A stretch of 64,000 nt of DNA from Branchipolynoe longqiensis (lineage: Eukaryota > Annelida > Polychaeta > Phyllodocida > Polynoidae). Both the position numbers and the translations under genes were made by a program. The stretch is taken from assembly GCA_030323885.1 (NCBI GenBank), contig CM059198.1:11694462-11758461 (forward strand), read 5' to 3'. This document shows positions 29,945 to 42,430 of the stretch, piece by piece. Positions within the stretch are counted from its first letter, which is position 1, and every line of letters starts with the position of its first letter. Below the pieces are notes generated by a model. The model worked only from the letters and a program-made list of their open reading frames with translations. It ran no database searches and was not told the DNA's origin.

Positions 29945-32900
29945 TTACTGGGGCTTGTCTTTACACTCTGTTAGGTGGTACTGGTAGCAGGCTAGCCAGA
30001 GCGTTTTCGGGTTGACTGCCCCTGTGCGACGGGCTAGTGGCCACCCCGACCAACCCCCCAATCATGAGAGGTCACACGTGTCATGGCTGGCCCCTTGATA
30101 TGTGGTTACGGGAATCTTGTTCCTTCGCATTGCTGCTAATGCTATAAGGCTGGTTTCATGGTAAATCGGGCCAGAGTGTGACATGAGGGTAAAAAATAAA
30201 TATTGTGTATTTTTCTAATTTTTCCGCTGGTACCCAACTCTCGTCCATACCGTGAAGGAAAAGATAGTTGAGGTTACCATTTTGACAGAAAAACAAGAAA
30301 TAATTGAGTAGCCAGACCCAAGTGTGGACTTATTAATCAACAAGTGTGGATTATTAATCAAAACAATTATTTAAGGAAATTTATTGCATGAAACAATTAA
30401 TTTTGTTGTGATCTCCTAAGTATTGAAATGCACTGTAAAGAAATCTGCGTAGGATGATTACCTTCTTCCCAATTTTGAGTTGTGGACGTAACAGAATAGA
30501 AAAGGACAACAAAAATAATATGGGACTTCAATTTCAATTTTGTCCATACAGCTTAGTAGGAAAATTATATTACTAGTCATGGTACTCCAAAATATGCATG
30601 AACATGCAACAGTACCAAGGGTGTTCTTGTTGAAGCTCTGGTATTCACAGAATAGCATATTCCCATACAAAACAATCAGGAAACAAGCAGCGCACACAAC
30701 AGTTACGTCCAGAACCAGTTTGATCACCATGGAATATTAGATATAAAAAAAATTGATATCCATGCAAAATTAACATGTATTTCAAGTAAGAGTCTCCTTT
30801 TATTATTTCATTGACTAACAGATAATATTCTATGCAAAATAAAGGTCTAGTAGGCTGTAGAAAAGTCCACCTTCTCCATGTAACAAATTCATGCCCGAAA
30901 AACACCATATTTTTGGAATGAAAATGTTAGGTTTTTTTTACTATGTCACATTAGGCCTTAATTCTTTTCATATCTATCTCTCCAAAGGGTAAGCATATCA
31001 AGTCTATAAAGAAAATACCTCCTCTACTCTTTCCATAATTGTTTTTGACCATTACATATTAGAAAATACATTGGCCCCATTTACCAGGAAACGGCGCATA
31101 TACAGACAAGGAGGATTTGGCCGTACAATACGACATGGCTTATCACACATTTAATAAGCTCACCATTATCTAAGTTGCATATCTAGGAAAATCACTAGGA
31201 AAGGCTTTGGTTTCGAAATTATTATGCTTTCATCAGATTAATCTCAATCAGAACAATACAAACACTATCAGGGTATGTTGATTTTTATTACCGATATTTT
31301 CCCCCCCGTCATTACTTAAAGACAAGATATTTCCATTTACCCCCAATAGTAACACCAATACTCATATTGCCCCAGTCTATGAGACACCTATTTGTTTCCA
31401 CCTGGAAGTTTAATGTGATGAATTAGATCAGAGCAAATACCTTCCCACTATTCACTGGTCCATTGCTATGAAACCACACTGCACATTGACTCATTGTCTG
31501 AAAATCGCAGTGTGCATTGATTCTGAGAGTGTATTGCATTGTGACTCATTGTATCAAACCGACTCACCGCCTTAAATTGGAATTACACACTAACTCAGTG
31601 CATCAACTCGAATTACTACAAAAACAGTATGACTCACTGTATCCAACCACAGCACATTGCACTCATCACATTGCACACTGACTATTGAGTCATCGCATCA
31701 AATATCTTTGCTTTGAAAACTTAGTAAGCCTACATGCATCTACTATATGCTCTAAATACAACCATATCCTAGTTCCATATATGGCGATATACAAACGAGA
31801 ATTAACGCCATTCTATGTTCGGTGCTGGGAATATCTGGATAATGTATATTTACCTTATCATACTCCATAAATCTACAAATTCACTCGCAATGATATAATG
31901 ACCTACTCATTTTTATTACATTTACAGAAAAGAAACACACCCTGAAAACAGTCCATATTTTGATTCGCTTCGATAACAGGTGTCACTGTCATTGCATAAC
32001 AGAGCTAACTAAATATATTTATATATTCTTTTCATCCCTATTTGTAACAGTGAACAGTAATCTCGTTCTGCCAACACAAAAGGGTCCAGGCGCAAAAGTT
32101 GATATCATTTTAGTTCTTTTGTGTCAAATAGAATTTACTGTTGTGCTTTCCAGTTAAGTTCTATCAATTGCATATTGAGTAGGGCATTATATAGGGGATG
32201 TGGTAGCTTCTGCAAACAAATGTATTCGATTATCAGAATCATGGCAGCTTCAGCTCAAACGTGGGAGTCATGTTTTCATTTCGGCCCAGATGGCATTTGG
32301 CATTTTTTGTCCCTGTACCCTTCATAATGGACAAAAGAAAAAGGACTGTTTTCAGCATACCCAGAGGGGATGGCCGAATCAATTGAGCATCGCTTCCCAT
32401 TATGGCCACGTCAAACTAATGATTTTAAAATTTACTAGCCTGACATTCTGCATTACTAGGACTGATAAATGAGGAAGACAAATTGTCCACAATTGAAATT
32501 TCCCGAAATGCAACAACAAAAGCCAATAATTCAATTGGGTGGTCTTTCTCATTGCTAATATTTTAAAGGAAAGGCAAGGCCAATGTATTTATCAGTATAG
32601 CCACAAGTATGAGAGAACATGTGTATAAGTATACTTCTGTGCTTTCAAAGTGGCCTTGTTTTGAGCCTAAATTCTGATGCGTATTTGGGACACTACTGTC
32701 AATAAATAAAATCTCCACAGTTTGTGATCTATATATTACGCTAACACCTTACTAAACCGGGCTTAAACTACCAAATTTGTGTTTAATAACACAAATAATA
32801 ACCATAACTAATGCTCAAAGCAATGAGAGCAAAACAATGGATTCGCATCATGTAGCTTTTGAGAAGTAGAAACACAGCAATTATATTCATCACACCACAA

Positions 32901-34340
32901 CGTACATCCAAAATAAAAGATTGCAACAACCAAAGTGTACTTTGACCACACCTACCAACATGAATAGTAACAAATTATATCTGCAACAATCATTTCGGAC
33001 AAAACCTAACCAAAAATGCAGTTACAAATTATATTTTAGGCTTTGAAATTTACTGTTAAAGATAAAGAAAGATCGTAAGATAAGCCATAACCAAGTGTTA
33101 ATATCAGAACCCATTGTCTACATAAATACAGGTGAAGAATACATAACCTACTGTACTTGTAATGTAACCTTTATTCCCAAGAATACAATCAAGGAGTTGG
33201 CCCCGGGCATCAGGCAACCTCTGCACGCCACGGTGTCTGAGTGAAATCCCAACAATGCGATTAGATCTCTTATCAGAAGGCGCCGGCAGTTATTGTTTAG
33301 ATCTTTAAACTAGGCAGTTAATTAAGCTTAATCACACAGTGCTAGTTAAATGCAGAATAACACAACAATAAGAAAGGTTCTATCTTGTTTACTTTTCAAG
33401 ACATTCACATTTTAAGATGATTTTAATTACTTCAGTGGAATTTGCCTTTAACACAGACAGTGGTCGTTCTGATAAGATATATTAATAGCCTTTCTAACCA
33501 ATGGTGGTTCAGCGCCGAGTGAAAGAAAACTGCATGCTTGGGTACATGTTCTGATTAATGTGATGCAAAAGTGTGCTAATTAGTAAAACTGCACATAATA
33601 AAGTGCCTTTTGGTGTGTTGTCTGAATATAAAGCCCAAGTAATTTAGTTATTAAAATAAAGAGTTAAGCTTTAGTTCATTCTCAGTACTTTCTGGGTATT
33701 TTTAATTTAAACAGGAGGAGTATTTCAAACAAGCAATTTTTCATGATTTTCATACTTTCTTCCAATGTTATCTAAGTACTGCCGGTACCTATTATCAGGA
33801 CTGACAACTGTCTGCTATCATTAGGGAATTGACATGGTTCAGAACCCTGCGCCGTCTAACCATATAACCATACAAATCCTAGTTCCCATTCATAGCCATG
33901 CTCTATCAGTATCAGCAAACACAGTACAGCGCTTAATTAATATACACATAACTCACAGAAACAAAAAGCAATCCCATGTCTATCTGATTTTGCTGATCTA
34001 TTCTTACCTAAACTTCTCCTAAATGAAGCAACTCGCAAAACTAAATGACCAGCTCACAAGGCATGCAACTAAACATTTAAGGGTTGCTTCCGTCTCCTCC
34101 CCCAAGTGTTCCTTTGACTGTTAAATGTCCTCAGCAAATACACTATATTTCATATAAAGAGTAACTTGTATCATGATCAAGCAGTCTCAATGCAACTTGT
34201 TGTCATCACAGATATATGTTTTTATATCACATCAAATATCTAGTCATAGTATATATAAAACCTACAAATCTATATATACGTAGTAGATAATGGCGAGTAG
34301 CTGTGTTTATATTCACATAATACATTATAAGTGCACATAT
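29945..34340. other. Largely unique intergenic sequence
   Basis: About 4.4 kb of AT-rich DNA. I see a fragment of SINE A at 32370-32465, a weak ~16-20 base periodicity of 'CTCA(C/T)TGTATC' words at 31480-31690, and no protein I recognise. The only medium frame (30458-30730, minus) is discussed under rejected items. Confidence 0.45.
32370..32466 (+). mobile_element. SINE family A fragment lacking the B box
   Basis: GGGGATGGCCGAATCAATTGAG, then GTCAAACTAATGATTTTAAAA and ATTACTAGGACTGATAA; the segment carrying the B box is deleted. Confidence 0.5.
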
Positions 34341-34348
34341 ATATATAT

Positions 34349-34664
34349 AGATTAGTTAGACGAATCTTACCTGGGTATAGATGATGGATAACTATTGTTT
34401 TACCGAGGTAGGAGCCTCGGTTAGACGTGGGCGAGGGAGAAGGAAGCACATCCGGGTCCAGCAATCTTTACCTACTAATTCAGGATAAAAATGATTCTAA
34501 AAAACAAACCTAAGGTCATCTGACCCAATCCTAGTATGAGTGATTGAATAGACGTGGCAGGGCGTGGTGGGTGGGCCCTCGCCCACGTCTAACCGAGGCT
34601 CCTACCTCGGTAAAACAATAGTTATCCATCATCTATACCCAGGTAAGATTCGTCTAACTAATCT
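34349..34664. repeat. DIRS-2 right-end palindrome, arms identical
   Basis: 34349-34437 and 34576-34664 are exact 89-base inverted copies (AGATTAGTTAGACGAATC...TTAGACGTGGGCGAGGG), with a 138-base loop holding CACATCCGGGTCCAGCAAT. Confidence 0.9.
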
Positions 34665-34854
34665 ATTTTACCTCGGTATGCCGCCTCTGGCTAGCCGTAG
34701 GCTAGGGAGACCTTTACGTAATAGCATTTTTATCCTGATATTCCTGTTTGTTATTATTATGTTGTGATCAAGTCTTATTTATGTAAATGGAAAAAACGAT
34801 TTGTATGACCAATAAAGAGAAAAAAGTTTTGGTTTTTCGTACCTCTTTCTTTTT

Positions 34855-35964
34855 AGTTGGCGAGTAGCCTCTGTGCTATCGGCTGAGGCTTCTCTAGTCG
34901 CTTGTGATAATGTCTAGCAAACGATCTAGCGGTCTTCCATCCGGCGTGAGCTAGGATCCGTTTAACGGAGATGCCTAGTAATCTTGCCTTGGAAACCATT
35001 GCACCCCGTGTGTAGAGTGCGATGAATATCTGTCTGTATTGACTCCAGATAGTTTTAACACATTCATGGTCCATCTGGCGAGGGTATCCCTGGAAATGGC
35101 CTTGTGTGGCTTAATAAAGCTCACCAAAAGTTGTCTTGAGTTTCTTATTAACCTTGTCTTGGATATATAATTCCGTATCGCGGAGACTACACATAATTTA
35201 CGATCCTGTGTGAAACTCGTGACACCGATTGTGGAAAGGGGGTCACCTAAACGATTTGATTTTAATAAAGTCGTTAAATCAAATGTTGCTTCCTTGTTAT
35301 CAATTTCCAGACCATTGAGTGACAGGGCGACTATAGTTTGGCCCCTGTGTCCTGTGACGAGGAGAAGCAACACTGCTACTTTGAAACCTAATAGCTTAAC
35401 GTCCAGAAATTTATTTTCTGGCCATTTCTTGAAGAGGTTGAACACAAGAGAAACATCCCAAAACCTATTATATTTGGGTTTAGGTGGATTCCTCTGATAA
35501 ATTGATCGTACGATCCAACAAATAACATGGTGTTTACCCATTGTTTGTCCATTAACCCGAGGTAGGATTATTGACAGAGCACATCTGGCAGCATTGATCG
35601 CGCCATATCCTAGACCTTCGTCCTCTAAGAAACGTAGGAAGCGTCCTACCTGGGATACTGTGGGATTCATTGGCTTCACCTTCTTAAGCAAGCAATAAAT
35701 ACCCCATTTCTTTAAATAGGTAGTATACATTTTAACCGTTCCTTTCCTCCACGCATCATCAACCAAACGCTGTTGTGTAATTTTGTCCAAACCGAATTGT
35801 TCCAAGTACTTATTTAGAAAAGGAATGCCACCAACGGAGTTGTCGACACGTTTCCGTGGCGTTGTAGTGGTCCCTGATGCTTCAGGTTTCCTCGGAATCT
35901 TGGGAAGCGTAGGCTGCTTTTGGCTGTGGCTAGTAATCTCGGTAGCCACGGTTGAGTGTGCCAT
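34855..35964 (-). pseudogene. DIRS-2 tyrosine recombinase, one 2-bp frameshift
   Basis: Starts MAHSTVATEITSHSQ and overlaps the RT/RNase H end in another phase. It reads KITQQRLVDDAWRKGTVKMY (no stop where the first element has TGA), SQVGRFLRFLEDEGLGYGAI, Arg I in TGHRGQTIV, and SHSTHG at the H-x-x-R box. At about 34999 an extra CA in an ACACAC run shifts the frame. In the next phase the sequence continues TRGAMVSKARLLGISVKRIL, HAGWKTARSFARHYHKRL to the stop at about 34853. Correct length otherwise (about 370 residues). Confidence 0.85.
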
Positions 35965-37706
35965 TCGGGGACGATGAGGATGGCGTGTGTTCCCTCCATT
36001 TGTATCTTTCTGGCGACTTTGCTAATGATAGTAAAGGGGGGGAAAATGTAAAAGAAATGATGTTGCCACTTTAGTGAGAAGGCATCGATGTGCCAAGCAT
36101 TTGGTTCGGGGTGCCACGAAACATATTTCTCGAGTTTAAAGTTATTACGCGAAGCAAATAAATCGATATGAGGCGAGCCCCAAGTGTGACAGATATGTTT
36201 TGAATATGGATGGATTTAGTGACCACTCTAAGTGATCATGGAACTGGCGACTCATTCTGTCAGCAAGACAATTCTGCGTGCCTGGAATGTGTGTCACAGT
36301 TAACCAAACGTCAAAGGTTTGAGCCCAGTTCCAAATGAGTAGTGCGATTTCATTACACTTGATTGATTTTGTACCTCCCATATTCCTGACATAAGCCATT
36401 GCTGTGGTGTTATCCGTGAGGATACGTACATTATTTTTGGGGACTTTAACAAGGCTGGTTAAACCTAAATAAATGGCCCTTAATTCTAAAACGTTAATAT
36501 GATCGGGTAGTTCCGATTCTAGCCATCTGCCGCCCGTTGCTACATCATTTCGATGTGCCCCCCACCCTTGGAGAGAAGCGTCCGTGGTAACAGTAGTATC
36601 GGGCTCCCCCATTCTAATGGGGTTGGGAGATTGATCAAAGTGCTTTAGCCACCAATGAATGTCGGCAAGGCCGTTTGCAGAAATAAACATGGTCTTTTCA
36701 AAGTTTCCCTTAGCTCGGGCCAGAGCTAGATTCTTATCAATTTCAAGTGATTTAATGTGTGCCGCTCCGTATAGAATAGCCGGGCTATATGAAACCATGA
36801 TACCGATAAGGACTGCGACCTGTCTAATCTTTGGCCTAGAAATGTCTAACAGCTGAATCGCTGTGTGGTAAAGCTTATCTTTCTTTTGGCGTGTAAGCGA
36901 AACGGTCATAGCCGTGGTGTTTAAAATGAAACCTAGACACTTAAGCTCCTTTGTAGGAGAAAAGACGGATTTCTTGTCATGTATGAAGAAACCTAAATTT
37001 GCAAAAATTTTTACACAAATCTTGAACGGCGAGATCACATTGTGTGAAAGATTGGCCCATAATGAAAGAATCATCAATGTATGGAAACATACAATGACCC
37101 AGTTTTGCCATGTGTGAAAAAATTGGTTTCAACAGCTTAGTAAAAAGGCGTGGTGCACAGGCCAAACCATTTGGTAGGCAGGTAAATTCAAAAAAGCTGG
37201 CCATTCCAGAGGAACCTTAAAAACTTTCGATCTATGTGGTGAATAGGAACCGTATAGTACGCATCTCTCAAATCCACACTCGCTAGCCAACAATCTGGGG
37301 TAATTAAATCACGAGCTGTTTCTAAGGAAAACATTTTGAAATGTTTGTATTCAATGATTTCATTTAATTGGGTTAAATCTAAAATCAATCGAATGGTGCC
37401 ATCTGGTTTAGGAGTGGAGAAGATATTTGAAATAAATTCACCTTCAGTATGTTCAACTCTGTTGACAATGCCTTTAGCTTCAAAAAGTAAAACTTGTTGA
37501 TCGAGCTGAAACTTTTCTAGCGAATTAAATTGATAAGGAAAAGGAGCTCTTTTCTGGACAGGCAATTGTGTGAAAGGAATGTGAATGCCTTTAACAATAC
37601 TAATAACCTCTGGGTTAGTGGTTAACTGTTGCCATTGATGTAAATAATTAACAATATTGCCTGCTTGAGAAAAGCTTACTTCAGTTTGTGTTTCCTCCGT
37701 GACCAT
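35810..37706 (-). pseudogene. DIRS-2 RT-RNase H polyprotein, frameshifted
   Basis: Start MVTEETQTEVSFSQAG at 37706. RT: HIPFTQLPVQKRAPFP, FISNIFSTPKPDG, LASVDLRDAYYTVP, then a frame change near 37195 to FTCLPNGLACAPRLFTK and FPYIDDSF (YIDD at about 37073-37084), and another near 37030. RNase H: TVTTDASLQGWGAHRND, LELRAIYLGL, RILTDNTTAMAYV and IPGTQNCLADRMSR. An extra A near 36188 shifts into DLFASRNNFKLEKYVSWHPE and ILIVPEWHTQPWLP, ending near 35814. Three frameshifts and no nonsense codons, in contrast to the first element. Confidence 0.8.
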
Positions 37707-37744
37707 TTCAGGGTCAGGAGGTTGGAAAGTTTGTGTGGCGTTCT

Positions 37745-37862
37745 CTACTTGTTCCCTGGTTTGGGGAACTGTGGTTTGGGAACGAAGTCTCTCTTGTAGC
37801 CGCGGTTGTCGTTCCAGTTTGAGGCTTGTGCCTCTTTCAAAGATTTATAGGTCTTTGTTTGA
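37745..37862 (-). pseudogene. DIRS-2 Gag C-terminal tail
   Basis: Minus strand frame KSLKEAQASNWNDNRGYKRD, FVPKPQFPKPGNK, stop at 37745-37747. It matches the WNDGNRPFRREFAPK tail of the first element. The rest of Gag is absent. Confidence 0.6.
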
Positions 37863-38004
37863 ATTATATTGAATATTTGAGGAAAATATGTTCATTCAAA
37901 GCAAATATGCCGACTCACAAAGCATAGTATATAGTAGTGCTTGCTGGAAGGTGAGCCGAATTCTCGGGCATAAAGACATGCTAGTAGTTTCTGGTCGCAC
38001 ACAC

Positions 38005-38215
38005 GAAATAATTATTTCCATTGGGGTGATGAAAATGGGAACTATTGCACCTAAAGTAGTATTTGAATCGACACTTCTTACCATTCTGGGGCTATTATGC
38101 TAGCCATTAAACTAACTAGGCTCCCTGATGCAATCACCTTATCCACAGCTACCTATCTATGTGGCTCCTTGCCTGAAAGATCAGTGATTCTACTACACTC
38201 GTCTCCCTGGAATTT
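38005..38215 (-). mobile_element. SINE family B copy 1 of a tandem pair
   Basis: GATGAAAATGGGAACTATTGCACC, TAGTATTTGAATCGACACTT, CTCCCTGATGCAATCACC and GGCTCCTTGCCTGAAAGATCAG. The next copy follows about 320 bases later in the same orientation. Confidence 0.6.
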
Positions 38216-38339
38216 TAAGTCTTTTAAATGGTTTCCGTCCATAAGTTGTGTAAAGCTTACAATTACATAAATACACAGAGTAGGTGCAACAACGATACAG
38301 TGCATAGCTTGTATAGGATCCTGGTCATGGAACCAGTGT

Positions 38340-38560
38340 CATGAAGTTGATGAAAATGGGAAATATTCGAACCCACACTTCTCACCATTTCAGGGCTAGT
38401 GCCATAACCATCAGTCTATTTAGGTTCCTTGATGTCATCGCCCTACCCACACCTACTTGTCTACTTGACTCCTTGCCTGAGAGGTCAATGCAGGCTACTA
38501 CATTATTATATTGTGGCTACATTACATCTTTTAATATATTTACGCACATTAACATAGTGT
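38340..38560 (-). mobile_element. SINE family B copy 2 of a tandem pair
   Basis: GATGAAAATGGGAAATATTCG, AACCCACACTTCTCACC, TCCTTGATGTCATCGCCCTA and GACTCCTTGCCTGAGAGGTC match the upstream copy and the 27.33 kb copy. Confidence 0.6.
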
Positions 38561-38749
38561 ATCAATGACCACCCCACCCATACACAAAATTACTGAAAAA
38601 ATGTGAAGAATGTAACAAGAACATCGTTTTGTAGAAGCTAACAGATTGAAATCCTTGCATTGGAGGATAAATAATTGTCATTAGTGTACATATTATTTGG
38701 TTTTATTCTCATGAATTGACGTCCTATGTCATAACAAGACAGCTACAGA

Positions 38750-38935
38750 CAGCGCACCATGATTTAATACCACACTCAGTCACATTATCCTGACACTGAG
38801 AAAACGAGTTCATGCTCTATCCTATTAATGCCAAGCACTAGGCGAGGTATTGACAAGTGTCGGCCGGGTTTTTGAACCCATGCTCTTCCTCACAGGAAGT
38901 CAGAGCTCTTACAGATTTAGTCATCCCATCCAATT
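38750..38935 (-). mobile_element. SINE family A copy, partial
   Basis: Complement of the 3' body (CACTCAGTCACATTATCCTG, ATGCTCTATCCTATTAATGC) and a decayed B-box region (GGTTTTTGAACCCA). Minus orientation. Confidence 0.55.
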
Positions 38936-38939
38936 TTTG

Positions 38940-39890
38940 TCATACACCACAAAAGCCCAAAGGGGTCGTTTTCGCAAACAGTACCAATATCATTTGACTA
39001 GTGCTACTGGCAAACTAGGCCAAAGATCTAATCTGATGCTCCACAATCGTTAGCTATAGATGTGGGACAAGAAACAATAACAATGCATGGACAAAAATCT
39101 TTAAAAATACACTTTAAAAAACTCCCCTGCTCCCAAAAAAAACACCTAAAAGAGCGGCATTGACATAGGGATCGCTTCAAATATTAGCAGAAGCCGGTCA
39201 GTTACAGCGGAAAGCCCATCCCACTCGCCTTCCGCTTGGCCGGTCCGAGAGAATATGGGACAGGAAAGAGATCGTCGGTTAATTCATTCAAATCAAATCA
39301 ATGGTTATTAGCTCTCATTCCGTCTAACAACTAACGCGATTTCAAAAACATTTTTCATTTTTATCTATTTCTCACTCACTCAGTTACATGGATATTACTT
39401 TCTTCCCCAATCGATTTCATCACTATCAACATCATATTCTTCAACATCATAAGCAGTTCCTAATTCAAATGAGTCTACTCAAATGTAATAGTTGTTGTTT
39501 CATCATTCAAAAGAAAGTTTTACTTTCACCCCCTTCTTCCGCATCAAAGAAGAAGAAGAAGGTGGAGATAATGATCTTTTTTTTTAAGGGGAATGAATAA
39601 TTTCACTTTTCTCCTTTGTTTAAGGGAGAAATACTCCCCTTCCAGTTCTACATTCTCTGAAAACTCCCCCTCTTTATTGCTCATGATGACAGCATCATCC
39701 TGTGTTTTTGGGGATGATAAACCCTTTTACTTAGGAGGAAGAATATAAGAAAACGAGATCTCTCATTGCAGATGCTTTTTTTTTTACGTTCTTTCTCGTT
39801 TTTTTCCCCGAAAAGCTCGAATAAGATGAGGGGTTTTCCATATTGAATCCTCCTCATCTTCTCCCTCAATCACTAGCTTTTTTTTCCCCT
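38940..39890. other. No gene recognised
   Basis: Unique sequence with short homopolymers (for example T9 near 39570). Short frames on both strands lack protein features. It may include the 3' flank of the gene starting at 42198. Confidence 0.35.
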
Positions 39891-39899
39891 CCACATATA

Positions 39900-40155
39900 T
39901 CAGCTGCAGCAAATAATATCATCAATAATCAGACAACAACAATCTCATCATCAATATCAGCAACAACAATATCATCATCATCAATATCAGCATCAACAAT
40001 ATCAGCATCATCAAATATCATCATCAATATCAGCCAACAACAATATCATCTTCATCAATATCATCAACAGTAGCAGTAATATCAACAATCTCATCATCAG
40101 CTACTTATCATCTTCACCAGTAGCAGCATCAGCATCATCACCAGTAGCAGCACCC
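39900..40155. repeat. (ATC/AAT/CAGCA) trinucleotide-type repeat
   Basis: Imperfect run of ATCATC, AATATC and AGCAACA words over about 250 bases. The Ser/Ile-rich frame here is a repeat translation. Confidence 0.8.
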
Positions 40156-40338
40156 ATGCTGCATATCCATTCTCTCCACCAGCTTTCTAGCACACTCTAG
40201 AGCCGACTCGCTACTAGAGAGAGCACTATTTTGTTTATGTAATATAGCTATTGAAATGGGAGAAGTAAAATGAAGAGGAGGAGTGTGTAACTCCCTAAAT
40301 TTTGAGTTCTCCTCATCCTCTGACTCTAGAAATATCTC

Positions 40339-42198
40339 TCAAAGAAAGAGGGGATGAGGAAAAGTGTGAGGAGTCAGAATCAGAGGAGAAGAAATATCTC
40401 CTGGCTTCACCATCATAATTTCTTCATCTGATAATGAATTTTCATTATTATAATTTTGATTATCTGTTTCAGGTAGATTTAAATTTGTGACTAATGTCTC
40501 AAAGCTGAGTGAATTTGAACTGTCTACAAACTCATTTATCATATCAATCAGACTTTCATTAGCTAGTGGAGAAGGTGGAGCAGGTGGGGAGAACTCCATG
40601 AGAAAATTACTATTATTATTAGTGTCAGTGAACAGAGATAATTCCACTGTTATCCGTTATATCTACACTAGGATTTGGGGTGGAGTTCTCAAGAGGAAGG
40701 AAGGAGCTGTTGTTCTCTTCATCATAACTAGAAAAGAGAATTGAGATAGGATTGGAGATGGAAAAGGGGAGTATTGATGGGGTTAGGAATGGAAATAGGA
40801 ATAGTTTTTGGAGATGGTTTTGGGATGGAGGATGGGGGAGAGATTGGAGATGGAGAGGGGAAGGGGATTGAAGGTAGTTTGAGGAATGGGAGTAGGAGAA
40901 GGAGGAGGAGGAGGAGGCATGGAAAAAACAGAGGGAGTAGAAGTTACAGTGGGAATGGGAAGTAGGAAGGTGTAACAGATTAGGAATAAGACTAGGGAAG
41001 GAGAGGGAGAAAGGATTGGAATAGGAGAGGGAGAAGGAGAGGGAGACCAAAATCTATTCTTTTTGATTAAGTTTATCCTCCCATCCTCCTTTGTCTCCAG
41101 AATCATATCGCTTGGAATTAACACTCGTCGCATCACTGCATTGTTGCGCTGTACAACAGCGCGCATTTTCCGCATTGCGACACTCTGCGGGAAATGGAGG
41201 TCAGCATGACTAGCCAAACTTACTGCTGATAACTGAAGTTGGGCGCCTGCTGCCTCCATTTCCTCCAATGCACTCTCCAAACTGCCCAGAGCCAGAGACA
41301 GTCGTCGCACTCGATCTTTCATTGCAGCAATCGATACCGATTTCCGTCTTTGACTTGAGTGGAAGTACTTGAGCGCATCAGATCTAGAGAAAAAAGGAGA
41401 ATAGTAGAGTGAGAATAAATATATAATAATCAAATTCGCATCTGACAGTAGTATCTCCATTTTCTCAATCTATTTGATGAAAGTAAGATATTTTCATTTA
41501 GTAATACACGCTATTCGAAAACGTGAAAAGTATTTGAAAACGTGAAAAGTATTTGAAAACGTGAAAATTATTTGAAAATGTGAAAAGTATTTGAAAACGT
41601 GAAACGTATATGAAAACGTGAAACGTATATGAAAATGTGAAACGAGACTAGACATTCAAACGTTCATACAAAATACAAACGAGTGAAAGATTGAATGAAC
41701 GAATGATTATACGAATGAAAGAAACGTGAAAACTATTTGATAGATGAATGAATGAATGAAAAGATGAATGAATAGATGAATGAATGAATAAATGAATGAA
41801 TAAATGAATGAATGAAGGAATATATTAATGAAAGAATATATGGATGAATGAATGAATGAATGAGTAGATTAAATTAATGTAATAAACGAATGAAAGAATT
41901 AATGAATGAATGAATAGATGAATGAATAGAGGAATGAATAGAGGAATGAATAGAGGTATGAATGATTGAATGAATGAATGAATGAAAGGTGGAATGAAAG
42001 AATGAAAGGTGGAATGAAAGGTGGAATGATCGAATGAATAATGAATGACTGAATGAAAGAATGAATGAATGATTGAATGATTGAATGAATGAATAATATC
42101 ATACTAATAATAGCGACTTACCCTTCTCCTCCTCCTCCTCCTCCTACTTCTCCTTTTCCTCGACGATGGATATACTTGTAGCTCGCTCCTTTGGACAT
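40339..42198 (-). CDS. Unrecognised two-or-more-exon gene with coiled-coil domain
   Basis: Exon 1: ATG complementary to 42196-42198 in a strong context (CCACCATGTC), encoding MSKGASYKYIHRRGKGEV and a Gly run, with donor GGGTAAGT (exon end 42122). Exon 2: acceptor CTTTTTTCTCTAG, start 41383. The phase (GG|A) joins cleanly into SDALKYFHSSQRRKSVSIAA, then a heptad-type helix (RRLSLALGSLESALEEMEAA), LASHADLHFPQSVAMRKMRA, VVQRNNAVMRRVLIPSDMIL. A Pro/Ser-rich low-complexity stretch follows, and farther on (40647-40339) an acidic segment (LIDMINEFVDSSNSL) in the original phase, after a region with stops. The 3' structure is therefore unresolved. No family recognised; the helix plus acidic tail would suit a regulator, but that is speculation. 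Confidence 0.5.
41500..42110. repeat. 19-bp and GAAT tandem repeats in intron 1
   Basis: 41500-41640: about eight copies of GAAAACGTGAAAAGTATTT-type 19-20 bp units. 41690-42100: (GAAT)n and (ATGA)n. They fill most of the 738-bp intron between exon 1 and exon 2 of the unrecognised gene. Confidence 0.85.
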
Positions 42199-42334
42199 GG
42201 TGGGACTGCTTCACTCACTCACTCACTGAACATAAAACTGTCAGAAATTCCGTTACTTGTCGTCTCCAGGGGTTTCCCCTAATCCGGCTTCCTCGCTCCA
42301 AGAAGGGAGGATGGATCGTCTTCACGGGGTGATG

Positions 42335-42430
42335 TATATCTCACGTGGTGTGATGTCAGTCTATCTCACTCGGTATGATGTATATCTCACGCGGTGTGAT
42401 GTCTATCTCACGCGGTGTAATATCTCACCT
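42335..42430 (-). promoter_or_regulatory. Tandem CACG/GGTGTGATGT motifs upstream of the unrecognised gene
   Basis: Four to five copies of TCTCAC(G/T)(C/T)GGTGTGATGT spaced about 19-20 bases, 140-230 bases upstream of the ATG. One includes an E-box CACGTG (about 42343) and one a TGATGTCA. Multimerised binding-site-like repeats at this distance suggest a promoter element. Inference only. Confidence 0.35.

Larger units (their letters stand above)
34349..37862 (-). mobile_element. Second DIRS element, 5'-truncated
   Basis: Minus strand: the tail of Gag, RT/RNase H and YR, followed by the right-end palindrome at 34349-34664. The left terminus and most of Gag are missing: similarity to the first element stops near 37862. 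The sequence is clearly diverged from the 12-17 kb copy, so it is a sister lineage and not a recent duplicate. Confidence 0.85.

Noticed and set aside
30458..30730. 90-residue minus-strand frame beginning MVIKLVLDVTVVCAACFLIV with hydrophobic segments
   Set aside because: A faint resemblance to the first helix of lipid phosphate phosphatases (FC..QS) is too short and lacks the RGF motif; no other exons found.
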